Positions 1-11,318 of a stretch of DNA of 64,000 nt are shown here, one piece after another; within the stretch, counting starts at the first letter, position 1; the number at the start of each line of letters is the position of its first letter. The position numbers were made by a program, and so were the translations under genes. Source of the DNA: Lepas anatifera (lineage: Eukaryota > Arthropoda > Thecostraca > Lepadidae). The stretch is from positions 434,001 through 498,000 of the forward strand of contig JAOTON010001947.1 in NCBI GenBank assembly GCA_034440635.1, given 5' to 3'. The notes beneath the pieces are model-generated. The model was not told where the DNA came from and did not search any database. It was given only the letters and a program-made list of their open reading frames with translations.

Positions 1-1
1 T

Positions 2-450
2 TCCGGGCCACCTGTGCCGGAACGATCCCGGCGTCTGCTGCCGGACTCCGCCGGGACCGCCGACCTCAGTATGCTGGAGATGGCGTTGGTGGCCAACTGC
101 CACATGTCGCTGGTCATCTTCGGCGCGCTGTTCCTGGCGGTGGGGCTTCTGCTCAGCGTGATGGCGTTCCGTCTGCCCACCAGCCTGGTGAACGATGTGC
201 AGACTCGTCTGGCAGGCATGCTGTTCTTAGCCATGGCTGTATTTATGTGCACCGCAGGGCTGTGTCTGTGCCGGGCCGACCAGCGCCGGAAGCACCACAA
301 CAAAAAGGCCAGCGACGGCCAGTGCCCCATTCACCGGAAGAGGAGCGGCTGCTGCCGAGTGTTGCCATCTTTCCAGAGGGTGCGCCGCTCGACGAGTCAA
401 GTTCGCCGCTCGGTGCTGCGCCGGTTGGACGTCTGTTGCGCCTGTGGAGT
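2..450 (+). CDS. Unrecognised two-pass membrane protein, partial, with a frame break
   Basis: The open frame enters from the left edge. From the Met near position 71 it encodes a hydrophobic segment (MSLVIFGALFLAVGLLLSVM), a short polar loop, a second hydrophobic segment (LAGMLFLAMAVFMCTAGLCL), then a basic RADQRRKHHNKK stretch typical of a cytoplasmic flank. GC-rich codon use matches the conserved genes of the window. At about 300-330 the plausible reading moves to another frame, which gives SPEEERLLPSVAIFPEGAPL, a typical acidic tail. The change equals one missing base, and AAAAA at 302-306 or CCCC at 325-328 are the likely places. The true 3' end is not resolved. I do not recognise the family. 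It could also be the last exon of a longer gene lying to the left. Confidence 0.4.
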
Positions 451-692
451 CACCCGGGAGCGCAGCGAAATTCACTTCTCATCGATCGACCTACTTTCAA
501 AGTCAAATATGTCATTAAGGTCAGTAACCAGGAACGGCAAAGATTTGCTTCTGAGGATGCACTGGTTTCAAACTTTGCGTACTTGCTTTCCTCACCCCCG
601 ACCCTGGTTAAAATAACAGCTGGCTCTCTTGAACTTCGTTTCAATCGGGTGATTCGTTCTCTCACTGCTGTATTACCTGAACAGGTACTGCG

Positions 693-995
693 AATACCGG
701 GCTACATTTTCCGTGACAGTTGGAGAAGTGATTAATTAAATACTAAAAGTCCGAATTTTCTTAGAGCTGCTCGTAAATCTTGCCGGGATTTCGCCACTGC
801 TTAATGTATAACCTCAAGGATCCCAAGAATCATTCATATCCGCTATTTCCTGCACAATTATTAAATAGCTGATTTCGCGTTGATAAAAAATCAATGAAGA
901 AGGCACCAATAATCCTTTAATACCGGACTACATGATCTGTGACGGTCGGAGAAGTGATTAATTCAGTACTAAAAGTCAGACTTTTCTTAGAGCCG
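693..995 (+). repeat. Direct duplication of about 75 bp, two copies 226 bp apart
   Basis: Copy one (about 693-770) and copy two (about 919-995) both read ATACCGG-CTACAT, then TGTGAC/CGTGAC, GGAGAAGTGATTAATT, TACTAAAAGTC and TTTTCTTAGAGC. They differ at scattered positions. The first copy follows the membrane-protein reading frame directly, so that frame probably ends before or within it. The sequence between the copies is AT-rich with no coding signal. Confidence 0.6.
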
Positions 996-1140
996 TTATT
1001 TTACCGTTTGTTTTTATTAGGATGTTCAAAGGTCAGAAATCGTAGAAAGAATAGTAATGTGGATATTTTTGTTAAGATTAGAAACCGGTTCAATAAATGT
1101 CACTTATATCAATGTTATAGCTTCGACGATTTCTGAACAC

Positions 1141-1142
<2 letters not shown>

Positions 1143-1182
<40 letters not shown>

Positions 1183-1203
1183 TAAATTAATATATATATA
1201 TAT
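1143..1203. repeat. TA dinucleotide microsatellite
   Basis: Nearly uninterrupted TA repeats, broken once by an AT-rich ATTAAATTAA stretch. The flanks from about 1,000 to 1,540 hold nothing I can call as a gene. Confidence 0.9.
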
Positions 1204-1554
1204 CATTATATTTGTATTTATATCAAAATCGAAATATGAAGACCTTACACGATCAAAAATTAAAAATAACAAAAATATGAGGGGAACACACCTTAATGGA
1301 TTTTAGGGGTCAGTAGCGCACCCAAAGGGGGGCCAGTGGGGCATCCCCCCGCCCCACTATAAACGCTTGGACTCCAAAATGCCGCCATCCGCCCAAGATG
1401 GGCTCTGAAGGTGTCCGACATGGGTTTCGGTAATAATTGACCACTGCAGGCGCCTATCGAGGGCAGAAATGAGCCTTGAGCTGGCTTTAAGTACCAGTTC
1501 TGCTCTCACCTTGCCACCCCTGCCTATAGTGTGCCAGCCCTGCGTTGAAGAATT

Positions 1555-2165
1555 CACCCAATATGTGATTCAAACCGCCCGCGCTCCTGTTTCGAAACTG
1601 CTACCACTTCGACAGGGAAAAAATCCTGCGTTTGACATGTACCCCATGCCGTTAAAATGTTTCGCTCCCCCTTTTAACTATCGGTCCAGTGCTTGGCATG
1701 CCGTCCCTCGCTTATATAACTGGCCACTTCTTTGCTATATACGCCTCGGCCTATGTCTCTAATGAGCCTCTCCCTCTTAGAATAAACCCTTTACACCGAG
1801 CACCGCCCCGCGGTCTAAATAAGTTAAGCCCACCGTCGTATTTAGTACTTCTCCTACACATGACATTCCACCCCTGATGTAAAACTGGCGGCCCCTGTCT
1901 ATGGCGTGATGGCCCCTAAGTTAAGATACACCAGTCACCAATATGTGATTCAACCCGCCCCTGTTCCGAAACTGCTCCCCCTCGGCAGGGAAAATATCAT
2001 GTTTATGATGTGCGGCCTATGCCGTTGCAAAATTTTCGCTCCCCACTTTGACTATGGGTCCTGTGTTTCGCATGGTTCCCCTCGCTTACAGTACCGGCCA
2101 CTTCTTCGCTATAAACGGCTCGACCTCTGCCCCTAATGTGCCACCCCTCCCCTCACGAAATAAAT
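1555..2165. repeat. Diverged direct repeat, about 215-bp unit, two copies about 380 bp apart
   Basis: The unit starting CACC-AATATGTGATTCAA occurs at about 1,555-1,770 and again at about 1,935-2,145. Shared blocks include GAAACTGCT, GGCAGGGAAAA/GACAGGGAAAA, CCGTT, TTCGCTCCCC, CCTCGCTTA, GGCCACTTCTT and TAATG at the end. Copies differ by many substitutions and small indels. Short open frames through it are not conserved between copies, so I read it as non-coding. Confidence 0.65.
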
Positions 2166-2309
2166 CGTATACAAAGATACGCTGCACGTCGATTTTATTA
2201 CTCTGAGGCTTTTTTACAAGAAGAACATACTGCAACGGCGAAGACCAAATTCAGAATAATTGCATCCTCCTCACTTGCGCTTTACAACCTAAAAAGAAAT
2301 ATTTTTTGC

Positions 2310-2450
2310 GTGAGAAGTACCCTCTCCGGCCAGCTTTTCCACGCCTGTAGCCTCCCACTCCCTGTCAAACATGCCGCCCTCATCAGCGTACCACCCCCCC
2401 CACCTTCGCCCCCTTCGTCAGTCAGGGCCCCCAAACAAAAATCCTGAGTG
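2310..2450. repeat. C-rich dispersed repeat fragment
   Basis: A pyrimidine-rich stretch beginning CCCTCTCCGGCCAG, followed by runs of CCCCCC and repeated TCGTCAG or TCATCAGC words. A related stretch (CCTTCTCCGGCCAG, then TCATCAGCCCCCCTCC) lies at about 57,665-57,770, so this is dispersed rather than unique sequence. Confidence 0.4.
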
Positions 2451-2654
2451 CGCACCAGTTAGGGGCACATACAGGGCGTTTTGCAAGCATCCATATCTAC
2501 CGGAAAATTTCGAGGGGCACACAGGATTTGGGGCACACATTGGACATTTAGGTACATACAAAAACTTATTGGGGGTACGCATAGCACACAGGGACACGTT
2601 AACTCACATTGAGAGCGGGTTAGGCACGGCACAGGACTTAGGGGACACGTTTTA

Positions 2655-3305
2655 GAAGCCCTCAGAGGTGCTCTCGGAGACCCCAAGAGTTGGTCTCTGG
2701 GTCTGGGGCCCCCAGATTCGGTCTCGGAGGCCCCCGAGTTATTCTGGGGGTCTAAGAGTTGGTCACCCCCTCCCCCTCCCAAGGGTTGGTCTCGAAGGTC
2801 CCTCAATGGTTTGTCTCAGAGACCCCAGAATTGGTCTCGAAGGGACCACAAGAATCGGTATCAGGGCTTAAAGTCTTGGTCTTGGTCCCCCAGAAGCTGG
2901 TCTCAGAAGGCCCTCAAAGACGATGTCCGGGCCCCAGGAGCCGTTTTCGCGGGCCCCAAGTGTTGGTCTCGGGAGCTTTACGATTTATTTGCGGGGTTCC
3001 CAAGAGCTGATTTCGGGGTTCGCACAATATTTGGTCTCAGGCCCCCGGAACTTAGTTTCAAAGGCCCAAAGTTTTTGTCGGAGGCCCCAGGAGCTGGTCT
3101 TGGGAGTCAATCGAGAGTCAGCTTCGGAGTCTCCAAGGCTTATTTGGGAGGCCCCAACGCTGGTATTTAGGGCGTCAGAGTTGGTTTCGGGGGGCAAGAG
3201 GTGGTCTCAAGAACTTTCAGAGTTGATCTCGGAGGGGGAGGGGCAAAAGTTAGTTTTGGTGGGCCCCAAGAGTTAGTCTCGGAAGCACCCAGAGCTTGTC
3301 TCGGG
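2655..3305. repeat. Degenerate GGTCTCGGAGGCCCCAAGAG minisatellite
   Basis: More than fifteen imperfect units of roughly 27-36 bp, each holding a form of AGTTGGTCTCGGAGGCCCC. The repeated GGTCTC is conspicuous. All six frames are fairly open here only because the unit lacks stops; the resulting peptides are low-complexity repeats and are not called as genes. Related units reappear at 3,955-4,130. Confidence 0.8.
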
Positions 3306-3954
3306 TTCGTTCTGAAATGAATTATAAAAGGATAATAGGCATATTTAGCTAAAACAAATACCTCGAAACAAGCCAATTGGGTAAAGACAGTCAAGAAAAG
3401 TTAATTGATTCTGTCATAATGATGCCACTTGTTAGCACGTTTGCCTACGACCAAGTAATACAAGCAGCTCGATTTCTACATTATGTCCTGTCCTGTCGTA
3501 TCCTCCCTGTCTTGAACAGTTTTCCAGGGGGTTGTCAAACGATTTCCAGTCTGAAAGTGTGTTGTCTAAATGAGTTTCTCCTCCTAATAACGTATCTTTA
3601 CAGCAGATGAAGTATAATCTTAAATAGGGCATATATTTGATCCGTACTAGGTAAAGGGAGAAATATGCCTACTAGATGTAATCTCGTGAGTAGATAGTTC
3701 ATTTTTGGCATCATTTATACGTTCATGAAATTTCAAATCTTTTGAAATCTGGAAATAAGCACTGAGTGAGTTTCAGTTACAATTTTATCGGTATTTCCTC
3801 GTCGGCAAAAATAGATTAGGATGTTTTGGTGTCGTTTTTAAGAAAAGATGAGTTAGGCTCATTTTCAATTGATAACCTTATCATAACCGTGTTTTTTCCT
3901 GGATCTTGAGGAGGACCATTGAACTGTAGATGGGTAATCCACGCCGTGCAAGGG
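3306..3954. other. No gene or repeat recognised
   Basis: AT-rich sequence without coding signal, recognisable repeat copies or RNA genes that I can support. Confidence 0.5.
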
Positions 3955-4130
3955 GTCTTAAGGTGGCCCAGAGCTAGTCTCAGTGTTCCACTAAGAACTA
4001 TAATCTCGAGAGCCCGAGTTTTTTTCCAGGGGACATTTAATTTTTGGTATGAGGGGGCCCGGAGAGTCAGTCTCAGAGACCCAACAGCTAGTCACGGGGT
4101 TTTTTGGTCCAATAGGACTCCAGGTATTAG
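3955..4130. repeat. Outlying units of the GGTCTC minisatellite
   Basis: Words such as GAGCTAGTCTCAGTG, ATAATCTCGAGAGCCC, GAGTCAGTCTCAGAGACCC and CAGCTAGTCACGGGG repeat the pattern of the 2,655-3,305 array in a more decayed form. The stretch after it, to about 4,580, shows nothing I can name. Confidence 0.5.
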
Positions 4131-4580
4131 TCCCCACCTTCTTTTAGTCAGTCCCTCTAACCCCCACCTATTTTTTCAAGGCAGTCAGAGAACCTTTCGC
4201 CATCGGAAAACGCTGATTAGCCAAATTTGAGAGAATTCATGAGCGCGTCGATTGGTGAAGAAATTTTTCCAATCGGATGTGCCCGCCTGAAAATCATGCA
4301 TGTGCCCGATTCGTGGCAGGGAATAGTGCGTTTATATTTTGAAGTATATATTTAGCTGTTAAAGAACGTTACGAAGTTTCACCAAGCAAACCGAGAGCCG
4401 CTGTTACTTTCGGTATGACCTGTACCTAAAAGCCCAAAAGAGTTTCTGCCTGTGCAACTCTAGTTCTGAGCAAAATAGTTGAAATGATATAAGATTTATC
4501 TTAAGACATGTACAGCTATTTTACTCAGTTGTTACTTGCAGCATCATATTTTTCCTTGTCTAGTGAGAAGAAGTGGCGGC

Positions 4581-5035
4581 TTAAAGGGAATGTGGCACCT
4601 TCATAACGTGATTTTAATTGAGATAGCGAAGTTGTAAAGCATGTCGGAAAACCCGGAACTCAATATATAATTTGTCTTGGAACTCGAGATTTCCGCAGAA
4701 AAAAAAACTAAAAACTACCTGCAATGCACCCCTAATGTACCCTTGGCAGCAGGCCACAGTTGGCAGGGCTGTTGGTGTGACGACATATGCTGACGTCACG
4801 ATGAGCATCAGTCAATCGAAGCCCTGGAAGCGTTTCGAGTATGGTAGTGGTTGCCAGATCATGACATCATACACAGGCAGATATTTGTTTCTTTTCCTAG
4901 AGGAGTTTTTTAATCAAAATATTGAGCTTTTTGTAAATTTTCAGAGACTTATGAGTGGTTTCCTTATTTTCGGCTAAAAATATGCCTAATTACACTAAAT
5001 TCCAGGATTCGACCAAGGTGCCACATTCCCTTTAA
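4581..5035. mobile_element. TTAA-bounded inverted-repeat element, family A, copy 1
   Basis: TTAA at 4,581-4,584 is followed by AGGGAATGTGGCACCTT. The inverse, AAGGTGCCACATTCCCT, is followed by TTAA at 5,032-5,035. The 447-bp interior has no transposase. Two further full-length copies lie at 29,727-30,183 (inverted) and 52,814-53,264. A TTAA target with short terminal inverted repeats is known from the piggyBac superfamily, so a non-autonomous piggyBac-type element is the likely identity; this is inferred from the ends only. Confidence 0.8.
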
Positions 5036-5148
5036 AGATAGGCAACGGAGCTTAGCTACCTGTAACATTGGCGGAGCCAATATCCTCCATCAGAGGGGCA
5101 CTTGCGTGGGAGAGGGTAGGTACTATCTCGACTAGAGGAACACTACGT

Positions 5149-5984
5149 TTTGACACGCACATTGACGGGAGGCGGGTACCCCCTCGGGTTTTTTGGAGAT
5201 AGCATAAAAACGACGGGGCTAGCGCCGCCGCACTTGGCATACCTTTTCCCTCATCATTTTAACAACTTTTGTCAAACTTTTAAGGTTATGTCATCTCAGG
5301 TCAGGTCACCAGTACAGGTCAAGTGACCTGACCTAAAAAAAGTATAAGATAGCATAGGTCGTCGGAACAGGGTAAACTTATCCGATTGAAACTCATATGA
5401 CATAATGGCCCTGCCGAGTTCTCTATAATATGTTCCGTTATTTTTATATCGATGACCTAAGGTCAGGTACGAGCCATGACCTCTCCGTTGAAAATACATG
5501 GGAAAAATGTTTTTAACTGAATAAGCTAGTAATGGATAAAGATAGAGCGTTTATTTCAACTTTACTAGATTTTCCTCCTCATTGCGGTTCTAATGATATG
5601 CATTTTGCCCAACTTGACATTGACCTGACCTCAGGTCAGGTTAAATCCTTAATTTGACCTAGCATGGTCATATTATATATCATTCGATTCGGCATGTTGC
5701 GTGAATTCATACGGTTCAAACCATTTTGCTCTATATTTACTTTTTCGGATGTAATGACCGAAAAACTTCATTTCATGTTATTCCTATGACGCTATGTTTT
5801 GACCTCTAGTGACCTTAAATGTGACGTGACAAAAAATGGTTCAAATATTTACGATGGAAAAGTGGATGGGCTATCCAACGCCGTTTACCGTTTTTCGCTA
5901 CCTAGCGCGGTTCTCGAGATTTGGGGGGTACCCACCCCCCGTCAAAGCGAAGGTGGCTCAGACCCCCGTCAATGCACGTGTTAA
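5149..5984. mobile_element. TTAA-bounded, AGGTCA-rich element, family C, copy 1
   Basis: About 836 bp. The left end reads TTGACACGCACATTGACGGG, with the TTAA decayed to TTGA. The right end is the inverse, CCCCCGTCAATGCACGTG, followed by TTAA at 5,981-5,984. The interior carries many AGGTCA or TGACCT words, singly and as direct or inverted pairs (for example at 5,291-5,332 and 5,620-5,662). It aligns by eye along its length with the copy at 54,227-55,069. No long ORF. Confidence 0.75.
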
Positions 5985-6123
5985 CTTGCGGCCTATAAGG
6001 ATGGAGTGGCCGTTTTTGTGTTTAGTGGGACGTTAAGCTTTGGGCTTCTAACTTAACCCTTTATTGTGGGAATCGTTCGTTTGGGTGGTGAGATCGGGTC
6101 TCCGTGACAAGTCCTTTGATGAC

Positions 6124-7157
6124 TTAACCCTCGCCCCACTGGGGGTCATCGATGGCCCCCTAAGGTTCTTTTCGGGATAGTAGAAAAACAACGAAACGCA
6201 GCACTGCAGTTGAGGGCTCATCTCTCAGCCCATCATTTTCCCACCATCCCTGAAATTTTTTTACCCCGGGTCACCCAAGGTCAGGTCACCAGGCGAGGTC
6301 AACCAAGGTAACCTTTCTTAAAATTTTGAGCTCCATAAGACCTACATTTCTTATTCGATCGATTTGTAACCTCCCTACACTTCACGACCCCTCCAGAGTC
6401 TGCATAATTTATGTCCGGAATTTTTTATTTTGTGACCTGAAGTCAGCTCGCGAAGTGACCTCTCCCATTGAAAAAAACATGGGAAAAGCTGTCTTACGGT
6501 CTTAAAGTCACAACAATGATTGCAAATGCTCAGCTTCCTCAGAAAAGCGTTCTTCGACACGCTTTCACGGATCCCAGGGGCCATATTTGCCATTTGACCT
6601 CTCCGAGGTCATCCAAGGTCACCATGGGTCAAAAACAGTATTTTGACAATAACTTTTGACCTAATTAAGCTAGAGCGCTGAATCAAACATCGTGTATGTC
6701 TTGTCACTGGTTTTCGTTTTACATACGGCAAGGTTACTTTCTGACCTTCGTGACCCCAGGTCATATTAGGTCACGAGGTGGCCTCTGGAGGTCAAAACAC
6801 TGGCGGGAGGTCATTACTTTTCACATAGCAGGAAAAGGTCTGGCATTTTTCTATCAAATGTACTTTACTAGATCTCAAGAACTCTAATAGCATAAGATTT
6901 ATGCCCAGTTTTCTTAAGTATTGCATGTTTTAGTGAAAATGGCCTATCGTGACCTAACTTGACTTCTGGAGGTCAAACAATTGATCTGAGCGCTCAAACA
7001 TGCGAAGTATTTTCTTACTGAATTCACACGAGCTTTCTAATGCACTTCGCAGATTTGCGCTAGCCCCCCATATTTTTGGAGTTAAAGGGGGGCCATCGAT
7101 GCCCGCCCCCTCCGATGGGGCGAAGGTGGCATCGAGCCCCGGTGGGGCGCGGGTTAA
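6124..7157. mobile_element. TTAA-bounded, AGGTCA-rich element, family E
   Basis: TTAACCCTCGCCCCACTGGG starts at 6,124. The inverted right end, GGTGGGGCGCGGGTTAA, finishes at 7,157, giving matched termini with few differences. Further inside, GGTCATCGATGGCCCCC on the left answers GGGGGGCCATCGATG on the right. The roughly 1.03-kb interior again carries AGGTCA/TGACCT clusters and no transposase frame. Only one copy is seen here. Confidence 0.7.
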
Positions 7158-7397
7158 GTGAGGCTTTGACTCCAAAAACTAAACTGGGGACAACTTTGAC
7201 AATTTTCTTTAAAAGGTGGCATGCTGAATCGCAATATCAGCTAAGCAGAAATGATCAACTACGTAGCAGTATGTGTTCCCGAAAGCTGTTGAGTGATACA
7301 CATCCTACTCATGTTTTTTATTCAAATAAGAGTATTCAACAGGAGAATTTTCCGTAACTCAAGCAATCTAAGTAAAACTCAAGCCATCTAAATAAGC

Positions 7398-7401
<4 letters not shown>

Positions 7402-7472
<71 letters not shown>
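7402..7472. repeat. TA microsatellite, left block
   Basis: A long uninterrupted TA run. Together with the block at 7,675-7,724 it surrounds a GC-rich insertion, which suggests one original TA tract that was split. Confidence 0.95.
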
Positions 7473-7475
<3 letters not shown>

Positions 7476-7668
7476 GGGCGCCGCCACGGAATTTTCGCAG
7501 GGGGGGACGGACCCGGGCTGGTGCTAACCGGGGAGGCGAATTTTGAGCATATTCGGTACCTGACAGCATTAATGACGATTGACCTCCGACAATTTTGGGG
7601 TACGTCCCCCCCCTGGTTGGCCAAAAGAGGGGGACGCGTCCCCCGTCCCCCCGCTTTCGGCGCCCATG
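7473..7668. mobile_element. Short GC-rich inverted-repeat element inserted in a TA tract
   Basis: The ends CAGGGGCGCC and GGCGCCCATG are near-perfect inverted repeats, and the 196-bp interior is strikingly G/C-rich (runs of GGGGGGG and CCCCCCC) compared with the TA repeats on both sides. Because the target is TA repeat, the length of the target duplication cannot be read. Termini of this kind suggest a hAT-like non-autonomous element, but that is inference. Confidence 0.6.

Positions 7669-7674
<6 letters not shown>

Positions 7675-7724
<50 letters not shown>
7675..7724. repeat. TA microsatellite, right block
   Basis: Second half of the split TA tract. Translations through it give runs of alternating Tyr and Ile, which are artefacts. 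Confidence 0.95.
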
Positions 7725-7728
<4 letters not shown>

Positions 7729-7730
7729 AT

Positions 7731-8847
7731 AGGTATATGGCTAAACTAGTTCTGCCTTGCAGAAAACGAGACAGAGGAAATGATAAAACGAACAAATTAT
7801 TATGAAGGACGACCGAAATAGTTATGACACAATTAACGGCTCCTGGAGGCAAGGCGCAGCCCTTCCCTTCGGCCCAGCATCGTTGCCCCGGCGCTGCAGA
7901 AATGCGCACCTGAACCGCGAATTTAGTCTACCTGTGAAACACCGTTTCCTAACTCATTTCCCACCAGGCCACAAATATTCCGATGCGTTTTCGAGCATTA
8001 TCTGGTCTATCATATGTGCTAGCTTTGTTCCACGAGCTTTATTTAAAAAAGGAGCAAGTTCTCCAGCGGTTTTTATTTCACTCAGAGCAGACATTAGAAG
8101 AGACGGCTTCATTTCGTCAGACACAAATTGGCCGAGCTGCAGTTTCTCTCGATGACTAAAAGAAGGCCAAATGGGTCGCTTTCAGAGTGTGACGGACCTC
8201 TCTGTTCTGTGATATAATGGACCTCTGCTGCCGTTTCAGCTGCGGACGGTGTGCAGAGTCTTCTTTCAAGAAGGAATCGGAGCAGGGCGAACCAAGGCGC
8301 TTTCCATCAAAGAAGACGCGATACTAGTGTTTTTTTGTTTTTTTTTTTGGCGGCGCATTTCCAGCTGTTCTCGACATGAGTGTATATAGCGACAAATGAT
8401 AACATGGTGGTGATTCAAACTACTTGAAAGAATTGATAGTGGCTGTGATGTACTAGTACCGCTGGTGTGCTGCGCCCTCAAAAGACGGTGTTAGTGTGGC
8501 AGGCAACGGACCTGACCACGCAGCGGCAGCTGTGGAAGACGCTCCAAGAGCTGAGCAAGTGGCGTGGTATGGGAGTGCCTGGAGCGGAGATCTTACGGTG
8601 ACATTCTGCCTATATGTGTCTGACGATGGAATCGTATTTTTAACTCCGACATGGACAATTCTGCCTTGACTCTATCCTCTCAATCATGCGGTGAAAATTG
8701 TGTCCTTGCAAGATTGGGAGAACAGGACCCCTCCCCCGAGGTTCGATTTGCCGTGGGGTTTGTTTACGATGTCGGTATTGTCCCATCCAGGAGCACTCTA
8801 GATTGAGAAGAGATCTCCAGCAATGTCCTCATTAAGTGGAGCCAGGG
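7731..8847. other. No gene recognised
   Basis: Mixed-composition sequence without supported coding potential. A poly-T tract lies at about 8,331-8,348. An open frame at 7,802-8,155 has no recognisable features. Confidence 0.45.
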
Positions 8848-9751
8848 TTAACCCGGGTATTTCATATCCGTGATCTTGGATCAGGTCAATCCGTAGCCTC
8901 TCCATTGTAGGTCTATGAGAAAATTTTAACCCGGCATCGGCTGGGCTCTTTTCATACAGACATCGCCTCTTTTCATACGGAGTCGCCTACGGAGTCCAAT
9001 CGGACCCCTCTACGGTCTCGGGAACTGGAAGTGATACGGAAAAATTGAAACGGCGCTAGAAGCACCTTATTGCCTTCTACTCTGGAGTATAGTGTGAGCG
9101 TCCGAACCATATCTGTTGACCCGTTATGCCACGGTGGGTCAAATGGATTCAAATTTAGACAAATTTAAGAAATCCCTTATAACACGGGAACCATGAGATC
9201 TAGAACAAAACAAAAGACATCAATGTGTTCATCTTGACCCAAGGATGCACAGTATATGCGGCATGACCTTGTAAGGTGCCATCATGACATTGGAATTTTG
9301 ATTTGAGTCCTTAGCCCAGGCTCATTACAATGATACAAATTTGATTTAAGGCTTTATCTTTTTTATTATAGACACAAACAATTTCGAAGACTGTGATTTT
9401 TGGTGATTTCTGATGACCTTGGTATCGACCTGACCTTAAAAATGAATAACGGCCCGTAAAGTTTGTGTTTTAAGAGCTTTGGAATGATGTTTAGAATCTA
9501 GGTCTTCTAGAAGCCGAGTTACAGCCCTGGTTTTGTTAGCCACATTTTAGAATGATAGAATCGCCTTACATAGTTTTACAAATAACGTCAGAACTCGTTG
9601 ATGTGGCCTTACTTGATGCTCATTTGTTATCATAAGCTTTAGAATTTATCACTCTAGAGGTCTGCAAAACTTCGCGCGCCTAATTTGAACCGGATCAGAA
9701 TCTTTCGCGAAAACCCCGTTCAATCGGACCCCCAGGCGGTGATGGGTTAAA
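8848..9751. mobile_element. Possible TTAA-bounded element, AGGTCA-containing
   Basis: Starts near GGTTAACCCGGGTATTTC and ends near GGTGATGGGTTAA. Only TTAACCC is clearly shared in inverted orientation, so the termini are weaker than in the other families. The interior has several TGACCT/AGGTCA words like the neighbouring elements. Confidence 0.3.
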
Positions 9752-10259
9752 AAGCATATTTCCCGGTGCATCCGTTTCAGATAAACTTAAACATGTCCAC
9801 GTAAAAAATGCATGACTGATTCCTGAAGCTCAATCTTGAAAATTTGTCTGTCACCTCTGTTAGGTCATCTGAGGTCAAGTGCGGAATTTATGGGACTTCA
9901 GTTTAAAATCTTTGACGATGAAATATACCGAATATGCTTTACCGTCATTGTGTTTGTCGCATCGCTGTGAGTCGATCGATCCATTAGGTAAATTATGATC
10001 ATACTAGGTTACTTCACTGACCCAAGGTTAGATCAACTTTTGAAGTTTTCCTATTTACATATATTTACAAATATATGATTATGTGTCGCTTAATTACGAC
10101 TGACAAGTCTGCAGTCAAAATTATGAGATGGAGCCGTCTTAAAAAAAAACTTATGCACGTAGAAAACAAACCCGTGTCGTCCATTCTGCAGCGACTGAGC
10201 CAAACTGAAACATATGGAATGCGTGACTGATGATAGTCACGCAAAGCTGAGCTAGCGAT

Positions 10260-10310
10260 TTAAAGGGAATGTTGCACTTTCATAATGGGATTTGAACTAA
10301 GGTAGGCGTG
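10260..10310 (+). mobile_element. Terminus of a family-A-like TTAA element
   Basis: TTAAAGGGAATGTTGCACTT, then TCATAATGGGATTTGAACT, closely follows the left end of the family A elements. I found no matching right end, so this is a truncated or diverged copy. Confidence 0.5.
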
Positions 10311-10838
10311 TGATAGAGCATGCCGAGACATCGGTCGATCGAAATTTCACTTGCCCCAGAAGCTACCGTTTTGCGGAGCAAAAACCGCCTACCGATCCCC
10401 ATCTCCCCGGCTGGTCACAAAGTATGAGTTGAACCTAAGAACATGGCGTAATGCTCAGGCGCTGCGCGGACAAATATGTATTGCTCGGACCTCTTTATAA
10501 CCTACGTGCCTTCGGCATGCAAGTGCGTCGGCATAACTTTCGTCAAGGACTATTTTCAAACATGAGATACCTAAGGATCGGTTGGCAGATGTTCCTTAGG
10601 CGCCGCTTCAAACTCGTGATTTTAGGTTTTGAGGTCGGATCGCTTGACCTTGGATAGCTCCTTGACCTGACGTGATCTGACCTAAAGAATTGGTCAGATT
10701 TGTAACATTGATCAGGGATAAGGTGCCGTAAGTTTCGTTGCTCTGCGTTTCTTCGTTTTTGCGTTATTTTGGAAAAACCAGGAGGAGGCGAATTTCACAC
10801 CCCAGCGGGGCCCCTGTTAAGTTGATTAGATTCTCCCT

Positions 10839-11318
10839 GTTTTTGCGGTTCTAATTATATGCATTTTGACCTAATTGACCTTGACTTGACCTCAGGTCAC
10901 GTTAAATGCCGTATTTGATCTGATTTGAATTATCAAGGTCATATTATACATCATTCGATTTGGCGAGAATTACAATTCCCTGCGAGGATTTCAATGGTCT
11001 AAATTGGTTTTCTCTGTCTTTACTTGTTCAGATGTAAAGACCGAAAGCCTTCAGCTCCATGTTATGCCTATGACGATATGTCTTGACCTCTAGTAACCTT
11101 AAATGTGACCTTACGAAAAATGGTACAAATATTTTCGATAGAGAACTGGATGGGCTACCCAACGCCACTCACCGTTTTTCGTTATCAAACGTGGTTCCCG
11201 TGATCTTGGGGGCGGACATCCGCTCCCCGTTAAAGCGAAGGTGACTTAGACCGACTTAGACTTTACTACCTTTACTCCTTTACTACCCTGACTTAGACCC
11301 CGTCATTGCGCGTGTTAA
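10839..11318 (+). mobile_element. Family C fragment (right portion)
   Basis: Runs in parallel with the right half of the 5,149-5,984 and 54,227-55,069 elements, from the TTGCGGTTCTAAT-ATATGCATTTTG block to a GCGCGTGTTAA terminus at about 11,318. The left half is missing. A short local duplication (GACTTAGACC, TTTACTACC) disturbs the end. Confidence 0.65.

Noticed and set aside
2371..3276. Overlapping ORFs of 70-119 codons on both strands
   Set aside because: All frames of the GGTCTC minisatellite lack stops; peptides are low-complexity and mutually inconsistent.
5290..5335. AGGTCA clusters as a CRISPR-like or satellite array
   Set aside because: There is no regular spacer or period; the words are spread through collinear dispersed elements of about 840 bp in a eukaryotic genome.
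7336..7909. Minus-strand ORFs of 77 and 173 codons with long alternating Tyr-Ile runs
   Set aside because: They are translations of TA microsatellites and the GC-rich element between them.
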